Below, one piece after another: positions 1 to 4,247 of a DNA stretch of 5,051 nucleotides. Position 1 is the first letter of the stretch. Each line of letters starts with the position of its first letter. This stretch comes from an uncultured Actinomycetospora sp. (GTDB lineage: Bacteria; Actinomycetota; Actinomycetes; Mycobacteriales; Pseudonocardiaceae): contig CADCTH010000248.1 of NCBI GenBank assembly GCA_902805495.1, positions 1 to 5,051 of the forward strand, written 5' to 3'. The notes under the pieces were generated by a model, which was given only the letters and a program-made list of their open reading frames with translations, was not told the DNA's origin and did no database searches. The position numbers and the translations under genes were made by a program.

Positions 1-95
1 ACCGCGTCGACCGTGGCCGGCGAGGCCAGGATGTTGCTGATCTGCAGCTCGTAGGCCAGGTGAACGCGGCCGTCGGTGGCGGGGACGGGATCGGC
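1..95 (-). pseudogene. 5'-truncated fragment of an unidentified, probably exported protein
   Basis: Read on the minus strand, this stretch gives an uninterrupted protein-like segment containing DPVPATDGRVHLAYELQISN followed by ILASPATVDA, running off the left edge. 29 of its 31 codons end in G or C, while first and second positions carry Ile, Asn, Tyr, His and Gln codons, which is the signature of real coding DNA in this genome. The plus-strand reading of the same bases is Gly/Arg-rich and featureless. The 'HLAYELQISN...PATV' pattern resembles the start of the mature part of beta-sandwich-like extracellular or peptidase-associated actinobacterial proteins; this is recalled and not verified. 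No in-frame ATG or GTG is found upstream on the minus strand through about position 160, where the DNA instead matches a Crp/Fnr gene on the other strand. The fragment therefore seems to have lost its start and any signal peptide. It could still be a living gene if it uses an unrecognised start, since its 3' end is outside the window. Confidence 0.5.
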
Positions 96-670
96 GCGCG
101 GAGCACCGACGCCGCGGGCGAACCGATCTTCCTCGAGGGCGGCCCGGGCGACGCCATGTTCGTGCTGCACCGGGGCGCCGTCGTCGCGCGCCTCACCTCG
201 GTGGCGGGCGACGTCATCGACCTCGGTGTCGCCGCGGAGGGGCACGCGGCTACTTCGAGGGTCGTCCGGCCCGCGCCCCGCACCGAGGACGCGGTGGCCG
301 TCCGCGACTCGACGGTCGTCGTCGTCCCGGCGGCGGCCGCGCTCCGGGCGCTGCGGACGAGCCCCGACACGCTCCTGGCCGTCGCGCGGGACCTCGTGCG
401 GATCGTCGGCCTGCAGAACCGCGCCGCAGCGGGCTGCGGCGCCCCGTCGACCGCCGCGTCGCCGGGCTCCTCCTCGAGCTCGCGGCCGGGCGCGACGTCG
501 TCGACTTCGGGGGCCCGCAGACCCTGCTCGCCCAGCGTCTGGGCATCGCGCGGCAGACGCTGAACACCGCCCTGCGCGGGCCGGCCGACCGCGGGCTGCT
601 GACGGTGCAGCCCGGCGGTCGCCGCGTCACGGTGGACCGCGCGGCCCTCGCCGCGTTCGCCGCCGGCTAG
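93..670 (+). pseudogene. Degraded Crp/Fnr-family transcriptional regulator
   Basis: The remnant has the two-part layout of Crp/Fnr regulators. A cyclic-nucleotide-binding-like beta-roll begins at about 105 with AAGEPIFLEGGPGDAMFVLH and continues through RTEDAVAVRDSTVVVVP. A dimerisation helix follows (LLAVARDLVRIVGLQNR, about 372-422). A winged helix-turn-helix follows in another frame (about 422-670), with LLAQRLGIARQTLNTALRG as the DNA-reading part and GLLTVQPGGRRVTVDR as the wing. The usual N-terminal 20-25 residues and a convincing start are absent: upstream in-frame sequence, including a GTG at 60, bears no resemblance to the family. The beta-roll and HTH halves lie in different frames, with one base missing near 420-421. 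A second pair of compensating indels is suggested near 246-247 and 260, because GYFE, as expected there, is legible only in the third frame. Its ligand cannot be told. It is probably non-functional; sequencing error is the alternative for the indels but does not explain the missing N-terminus. Confidence 0.75.
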
Positions 671-1029
671 TGCGCCTTGTGGTAGGCCTCGGAGACCTCG
701 CTGGGGATGCGGCCGCGCTCGGAGACCGTCATGCCCTGCTTGCGGGCCCACTCGCGGATCGCCTGGTTCTGCTCACGGTCGACCGCGGCGCGCCCGCCAC
801 CGCTGCTACGTCGCGGGGACGCCGCCGTGGCCGCCGCCGCGGATTTGCGACGCCCACCGCTGCGGCGGGCGTGGGCGACGTAGTCGGCGAGGACGTCGCG
901 CAGCGCGGCGGCGTTCGTCTCCGAGAGGTCGATCTCGTACGTGGCACCGTCGATGCCGAACTCGACGGTCTCGTCGGCCTCCGAGGAGTCCAGGTCGTCG
1001 ACCAGGGACACCACGACTTTCTGCGCCAT
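667..1029 (-). CDS. lsr2: Lsr2 family nucleoid-associated protein / xenogeneic silencer
   Basis: Lsr2 is a small actinobacterial H-NS analogue that binds the minor groove of A+T-rich DNA, oligomerises and silences foreign genes. The product is 120 residues, slightly longer than the roughly 112 of the mycobacterial protein. Residues 1 to about 56 form the dimerisation/oligomerisation domain, starting MAQKVVVSLVDDLDSSEADE and including YEIDLSETNAAALRDVLADY. Residues about 57-85 are a basic Ala/Ser/Gly/Arg linker. Residues about 86-120 form the DNA-binding domain, with IREWARKQGMTVSERGRIPS and the terminal EAYHKAH. The RGR of ERGRIPS is the known AT-hook-like core that enters the minor groove, and it is intact. 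The ATG start is fixed by GGGAGG 7 nt upstream and by agreement with the family N-terminus. A promoter-like sequence lies about 45-75 nt upstream, so transcription independent of the hydrolase gene is likely. The TAG stop shares the CTAG palindrome with the converging Crp remnant. The linker is longer than usual; otherwise the gene looks intact and functional. Confidence 0.96.
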   Translation of the reverse strand: MAQKVVVSLVDDLDSSEADETVEFGIDGATYEIDLSETNAAALRDVLADYVAHARRSGGRRKSAAAATAASPRRSSGGGRAAVDREQNQAIREWARKQGMTVSERGRIPSEVSEAYHKAH

Positions 1030-1036
1030 CGCGCGA

Positions 1037-1042
1037 CCTCCC
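1037..1042 (-). promoter_or_regulatory. lsr2 ribosome binding site
   Basis: The minus strand reads GGGAGG here, 7 nt before the lsr2 ATG. This is a strong Shine-Dalgarno match at good spacing and it supports the chosen start. Confidence 0.85.
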
Positions 1043-1073
1043 GGGATCTCGACCGAAGAAAAATGGTGGCCGG

Positions 1074-1103
1074 ACCCTATTTCCGCGGCGTGTCGTTTGT
1101 CGA
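1074..1103 (-). promoter_or_regulatory. Probable lsr2 promoter
   Basis: On the minus strand, TCGACA (complement of 1098-1103) is followed after 18 nt by TAGGGT (complement of 1074-1079). This fits the actinobacterial housekeeping pattern TTGACA-like -35 and TANNNT -10. Transcription would start near 1065-1068, leaving a leader of roughly 36-39 nt before lsr2. The surrounding gap is the most A+T-rich part of this neighbourhood (for example the A-run near 1057-1063). That would suit promoter melting and possibly binding by Lsr2 itself; the autoregulation idea is inference. Confidence 0.55.
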
Positions 1104-1143
1104 GTGACGTTCGCCGCGCCGCACCGGACGCGTGAATTGCGGG

Positions 1144-1743
1144 TCAGTCCGGGACCGCGCGCGAGTCGGGCACGACGACCGCAAACATGTCGGACAGGGC
1201 GGCGAGGCTCGCGCTCTGCAGTGCCGATGCGGAGACCGTCCCGTCGGGTCCCGGGAGTGCGCGCGTCGCGGTGGCCGCGGCCACGACCGTCGACGCGAAA
1301 CCGGCGTTGAACGCGGCGCGCGCGGTGGAGTTCACGCACATGTGCGTCATGAACCCGGCGAGCACGAGATTCTGCGCCGATCGGCCACGCAGGTGTTCCT
1401 CCAGATCGGTCCCCACGAAGGAGTTCGGGAAGTTCTTGACGATCCGGTGCTCGCCCTCGCGGGGCGCGACCCGGTCGACGATCGCGCCGCTCTCGCCGCG
1501 CACGTCGTAGGGCGTGCCCTCGCCGGCGTCGTGCTGCACGTGGACGATCGGGATGCCCGCGCTGCGCGCCCGCTCCAGCAGCGCCGCGGCCTCGTCGATC
1601 GCGGGCTCGACGTCCTCGAGGGCCATGACGCCGCGCGTGTAGGTGTTCTGCAGGTCGATCATCACGAGTGCGGAGTCGCGCAGGCTGGCCGGCGTGGCCG
1701 GCAGGCCCGTCAGCTCGCGCAGGGTCGTGGACGGATCGGTCAT
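1144..1743 (-). CDS. Isochorismatase-like cysteine hydrolase
   Basis: This is a complete 199-residue protein, a normal length for the isochorismatase-like (cysteine hydrolase) family. The family hydrolyses amide, carbamoyl or vinyl-ether bonds through a cysteine nucleophile. The catalytic triad is readable: Asp30 in ALVMIDLQNTY, Lys103 in RIVKNFPNSF and Cys136 in AGFMTHMCVNSTARAAF. The typical alpha/beta strand IPIVHVQHDAG and the ending LSDMFAVVVPDS also fit. The Asp-His-His metal-binding motif of nicotinamidases is not visible, so nicotinamidase is unlikely. The substrate cannot be assigned; an N-carbamoyl or other amide is possible. ATG is chosen because AAGGAG lies 6 nt upstream and the ORF's long upstream extension reads through the non-coding gap. 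The gene lies 140 nt downstream of coaX and 114 nt upstream of lsr2, so it is less tightly linked than the pan genes. In mycobacteria the corresponding place holds Rv3599c and lysS. Family assignment is secure; function is not. Confidence 0.9.
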   Translation of the reverse strand: MTDPSTTLRELTGLPATPASLRDSALVMIDLQNTYTRGVMALEDVEPAIDEAAALLERARSAGIPIVHVQHDAGEGTPYDVRGESGAIVDRVAPREGEHRIVKNFPNSFVGTDLEEHLRGRSAQNLVLAGFMTHMCVNSTARAAFNAGFASTVVAAATATRALPGPDGTVSASALQSASLAALSDMFAVVVPDSRAVPD

Positions 1744-1749
1744 CGTCGG

Positions 1750-1755
1750 CTCCTT
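1750..1755 (-). promoter_or_regulatory. Ribosome binding site of the cysteine hydrolase gene
   Basis: The minus strand reads AAGGAG, ending 6 nt before the ATG at 1741-1743. It is the strongest Shine-Dalgarno sequence in the window and decides this start against the longer open frame that continues upstream through the intergenic gap. Confidence 0.85.
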
Positions 1756-1825
1756 CACCGCCGGGGGTGGACGGTCTTCGACGTGCGGGGCCGCCCTCGC
1801 CGCGTGGCACGCCGCGGGGACGCCC

Positions 1826-1848
1826 CTCGGTCGTACTCGGTCGGACCG
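1826..1848. repeat. Tandem 8-bp repeat plus overlapping palindrome, possible operator
   Basis: The plus strand carries CTCGGTCG at 1826-1833 and again at 1836-1843, separated by TA, giving a 10-bp period. The second copy runs into an imperfect palindrome CGGTCGGACCG (1838-1848), so three copies of the CGGTC core occur, two direct and one inverted. The cluster lies in the 140-nt gap, 83-105 nt upstream of the hydrolase start and about 35-60 nt past the coaX stop. One-helical-turn spacing is what a regulator bound to one face of the DNA would use. Chance occurrence in DNA this G+C-rich is possible. I saw no clear -35/-10 pair nearby, and no hairpin followed by T-run that would make a classical terminator after coaX. 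Confidence 0.3.
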
Positions 1849-1883
1849 GGTGAGCGCCAGAGCTCCCTGTGCCCTCCCGGCGA

Positions 1884-2714
1884 TCAGGCCCGCGCGCCCC
1901 GCCGGGCCGCCCGGTCGTCGCGGCGCTCCTGGCGGCGCCGGTGCACCGAGCGCAGACCGAGCAGCGTCAGGTCCGGGACGTGGTGGGTGACGGTGGCGCA
2001 CTCGTCGACCACGAGCGGCGCCAGGCCCCCGGAGGCGACCACGGCCACGGGCGCCCGGCCCTCGGGATCGCGCTCGGCGATCTCCCGGGACGCGCGGGCC
2101 ACGAGGCCGTCGACCTGCGCCGCGGCGCCGAGCACGAGCCCGGCCTGCATGCTCTCGACGGTGTTGCGCCCGAGTACGGCGCGGGGCACCACGAGCTCGA
2201 CCGGGCGCAGCGCCGCCGCACGCACCGCGAGCGCCTCGGCGGACACGGCGACGCCCGCCGCGATCGCGCCGCCGAGCAGCTCGCCGCGCGCCGACACCCC
2301 GTCCACCGTCGTCGAGGTCCCGAACGTGACGATCACGCACGGCCCGCCGTTGCGCTCGTACGCGGCGAGGGCCTGCACGACGCGGTCGGCGCCGACCTCC
2401 TTGGGATTGTCGACGAGCAGCGGCACGCCGGTGCGCACCCCGGGCTCGACGAGCAGGTGGTCGAGCCCCGCGAAGTGCCGCGCCACCATGCCCCGCATCT
2501 CGCGCAGGAGGGCGGGGACGTTCGACAGCGCCGCCACGGCGCTCACGTCGCCCACCCGGGTGCCGAGCAGGCCCCGCACGAGCAGGGCCAGCTCGTCGCC
2601 GGTGGCGCGCGGCTCGGTGCGCATCCGCGCGTCCCAGACCGCGGGCCCGTCCCCCTCGTCGGGGTAGAGGGCCAGCGCGGTCTGGGTGTTGCCGACGTCG
2701 ACGCAGAGCAGCAC
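1884..2714 (-). CDS. coaX: Type III pantothenate kinase family protein, active-site Asp replaced
   Basis: CoaX phosphorylates pantothenate with ATP, the first step from vitamin B5 to coenzyme A. It belongs to the ASKHA (acetate/sugar kinase, Hsp70, actin) fold. The 276-residue product shows the family motifs in order: LLCVDVGNTQT at the N-terminus (Asp6, phosphate loop), DNPKEVGADRV with Asp110, CVIVTFGTSTTVDGV at 126-140, ELLGGAIAAG, LGRNTVESMQAG, VVASGGLAPL and DLTLLGLR. It ends in a basic tail of about 20 residues rich in Arg. In homologues the third motif normally reads (V/I)xDxGTxTT, with an Asp exactly 20 residues after the Asp of GxDR; here that position is Thr130. The corresponding Asp is, as I recall, one of three conserved active-site aspartates in the Thermotoga enzyme, so activity is doubtful. 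Mycobacterial CoaX is also reported to be non-functional, with type I CoaA doing the work. The GTG start has GGGGAG 6 nt upstream and gives the standard N-terminus. The gene follows panD by 32 nt. Confidence 0.9.
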   Translation of the reverse strand: MLLCVDVGNTQTALALYPDEGDGPAVWDARMRTEPRATGDELALLVRGLLGTRVGDVSAVAALSNVPALLREMRGMVARHFAGLDHLLVEPGVRTGVPLLVDNPKEVGADRVVQALAAYERNGGPCVIVTFGTSTTVDGVSARGELLGGAIAAGVAVSAEALAVRAAALRPVELVVPRAVLGRNTVESMQAGLVLGAAAQVDGLVARASREIAERDPEGRAPVAVVASGGLAPLVVDECATVTHHVPDLTLLGLRSVHRRRQERRDDRAARRGARA

Positions 2715-2746
2715 GGTGAGCTCCCCCTACCGGCCCACCCCGCGGC

Positions 2747-3325
2747 TCAGTGGTCCGCGGAGAGCAGGGCGTCGAGGCGCCGGGCGTCGGTGGTCTCCGC
2801 CGCGGCGTGGGCGTCGCGACGCGGCGGCTCGGCACCCCACCCGCCGACGGTGGTCATGGCCGGACCGGCCACGGCGCGGCGGGTCTCGCGGGGCGCCACG
2901 GGACGGGCCTCGGTGCCCGGGCGCAGCAGCGAGGTCGGCGGCGCGTCGTCGGGGACGCCGGCCGGGTCGACGCCGCGGTCGAGCACTCGGTTGGACTCGT
3001 CGACGAACACCACGCGCGGCTGGTACGTGCGCGCCTCGGCGTCGTCCATGACGCCGTAGGAGATGAGGATGACGAGGTCGCCGGGCGCGACGAGGTGTGC
3101 GGCGGCGCCGTTGATCCCGATGACCCCGGACCCGGCGGGCCCGGTGATCACGTAGGTCTCGAGGCGGGCGCCGTTGGTGACGTCGACGATGGCGACCTGC
3201 TCGCCGGGCAGCAGGTCCGCGGCCCGCATGAGGTCCTCGTCGACGGTCACCGAGCCCACGTAGTGCAGGTTCGCGTCCGTCACCGTCGCGCGATGGATCT
3301 TGGACTTCAGCATGGTGCGCTGCAC
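2747..3325 (-). CDS. panD: Aspartate 1-decarboxylase with C-terminal extension
   Basis: PanD decarboxylates L-aspartate to beta-alanine, the amine half of pantothenate. It is made as a proenzyme that cleaves itself before a serine to form a pyruvoyl cofactor. The site is visible as HYVGSVTVD, with cleavage expected between Gly24 and Ser25. Lys9 and His11 (MLKSKIHRATVT), Arg54, Tyr58 and Asn72 (GSGVIGINGAAAH) stand at the family positions. The core through YQPRVVFVDESN (about residue 112) resembles the mycobacterial enzyme, which is about 139 residues long. This product is 192 residues, with an extra Pro/Ala/Arg-rich and probably disordered tail. The GTG start lies 1 nt beyond the panC TGA, and GGAGAG lies 9 nt upstream within the panC end, indicating translational coupling. 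An ATG four codons in is a less likely alternative, because actinobacterial PanD commonly begins with a few residues before MLKSKIH. The neighbouring panC makes the pathway assignment secure. Confidence 0.97.
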   Translation of the reverse strand: MQRTMLKSKIHRATVTDANLHYVGSVTVDEDLMRAADLLPGEQVAIVDVTNGARLETYVITGPAGSGVIGINGAAAHLVAPGDLVILISYGVMDDAEARTYQPRVVFVDESNRVLDRGVDPAGVPDDAPPTSLLRPGTEARPVAPRETRRAVAGPAMTTVGGWGAEPPRRDAHAAAETTDARRLDALLSADH

Positions 3326-3326
3326 G

Positions 3327-4247
3327 TCAGTCGACTCTCCTCACCAGGGACACGGCCACGTTGTCGATCAGGCGGGTCTTCCCGGCCCGGGCGGCGACCA
3401 GCAGGCGGGCGGGACCGATCTCGGGGGCAGGCCCGAGCTCGTCGTCGCGCAGCTCGAGGTAGTCGAGCTGCAGGCGCGGCTCGGCGTCGAGCACCGACCG
3501 GGCGGCGTCGAGCACCCCCGCCGGGCCCTGCTCGCCGGCGTACTGGCCGGCCGCGAGCGCCGCGGAGAGGGCGACCGCGGCGGCGCGCTCGTCGTCGGAG
3601 AGGTAGGCGTTGCGGCTCGACAGCGCGAGCCCGTCGCTCTCGCGCACCGTCGGGACGCCGACGACGTGCACGTCGATGTCGAGGTCGCGCACCATGCGCT
3701 TGATCAGCGTGAGCTGCTGGTAGTCCTTCTCGCCGAAGAAGGCGACGTCGGGCACGGCGATCGCGAAGAGCTTGGCCACGACGGTGAGCACGCCCGCGAA
3801 GTGGCCCGGGCGCACGGCGCCCTCGAGGTCGTCGCCGAGCGGCCCCGGGTGCACCGACGTGGCGAACCCCTCCGGGTACACGTCCTCGACCTCGGGCGCG
3901 AACACGAGCTCGACGCCCTCCTCGCGGCACATCTCGAGGTCGCCCTCGAAGGCCCGCGGGTAGCGGTCGAAGTCCTCGCCCGGCGCGAACTGGCGCGGGT
4001 TGACGAAGATCGACACGACGGTGGTCGCGCCGGGGACGCCGCGGGCCCGGCGCATGAGCTCGCGGTGGCCCTCGTGCAGGGCGCCCATCGTGGGCACGAG
4101 GTTGACGCGCCGGCCGGCGCCGCGCAGCGCGCGGGTGACCCGGCGCAGGGCGGTGGGGTCGCGGTGCACGGTCAGCGCGTCGGCGCGGTAGCGCGGGCGC
4201 GCGCGCCCGACGAGGTCGTGGGTGCGCAGGCTGGACGGTCGGGTCAC
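3327..4247 (-). CDS. panC: Pantothenate synthetase (pantoate--beta-alanine ligase)
   Basis: PanC activates pantoate with ATP to pantoyl adenylate and then joins it to beta-alanine, giving pantothenate in the cytoplasm. The 306-residue product carries all landmark motifs. LVPTMGALHEGH (50-61) holds the HxGH-type ATP-binding signature. IFVNPRQFAPGEDFDRYPR (80-98) lies in the pantoate/ATP pocket. RPGHFAGVLTVVAKLF is at 146-161, FFGEKDYQQL at 170-179, and VRESDGLALSSRNAYL (201-216) includes the KMSKS-like LSSRN. LDYLELRD and RLLVAARAGKTRLIDN belong to the C-terminal domain. About 25 residues precede the conserved LTVHRDP, longer than in many homologues. The GTG start is preferred because it forms a GTGA overlap with the upstream gene's stop, and GAGAGG lies 8 nt upstream. 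The gene sits directly before panD, whose product is its substrate, so the pair is a functional unit. No damage is seen. Confidence 0.98.
   Translation of the reverse strand: MTRPSSLRTHDLVGRARPRYRADALTVHRDPTALRRVTRALRGAGRRVNLVPTMGALHEGHRELMRRARGVPGATTVVSIFVNPRQFAPGEDFDRYPRAFEGDLEMCREEGVELVFAPEVEDVYPEGFATSVHPGPLGDDLEGAVRPGHFAGVLTVVAKLFAIAVPDVAFFGEKDYQQLTLIKRMVRDLDIDVHVVGVPTVRESDGLALSSRNAYLSDDERAAAVALSAALAAGQYAGEQGPAGVLDAARSVLDAEPRLQLDYLELRDDELGPAPEIGPARLLVAARAGKTRLIDNVAVSLVRRVD

Noticed and set aside
60..62. GTG as start of an intact Crp/Fnr protein
   Set aside because: The 12 or so residues after it do not match the family N-terminus, no good Shine-Dalgarno sequence precedes it, and the minus strand is convincingly coding here. 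The downstream frameshift would also remove the DNA-binding domain.
1053..1080. T-run on the minus strand after a G+C-rich stretch, as an intrinsic terminator or attenuator before lsr2
   Set aside because: Only about three base pairs of stem can be drawn before the T-run, too weak for a terminator. It fits better as the A+T-rich leader just downstream of the lsr2 promoter.
76..1107. 343-codon plus-strand open frame
   Set aside because: It crosses the Crp remnant out of frame and then runs antisense to lsr2. Its product is Arg/Ala/Ser-rich with no family features, and such frames are common opposite real genes in DNA this G+C-rich.
1132..2667. 511-codon plus-strand open frame
   Set aside because: It is antisense to the hydrolase and coaX, which have clear family motifs. 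Low-complexity Arg/Ser/Thr composition marks it as a shadow.
1744..2835. Upstream extension of the hydrolase frame to a 563-residue protein
   Set aside because: The extension passes through the intergenic gap and out of frame through coaX, and it is Arg/Ala/Pro/Gly-rich. The ATG at 1741-1743 with AAGGAG in front gives a protein of normal family length.
1869..3703. Long plus-strand open frames 1869-3059 and 2750-3703
   Set aside because: They lie opposite coaX, panD and panC. His/Arg/Gly-rich composition and lack of any recognisable motif indicate mirror reading of the minus-strand genes.
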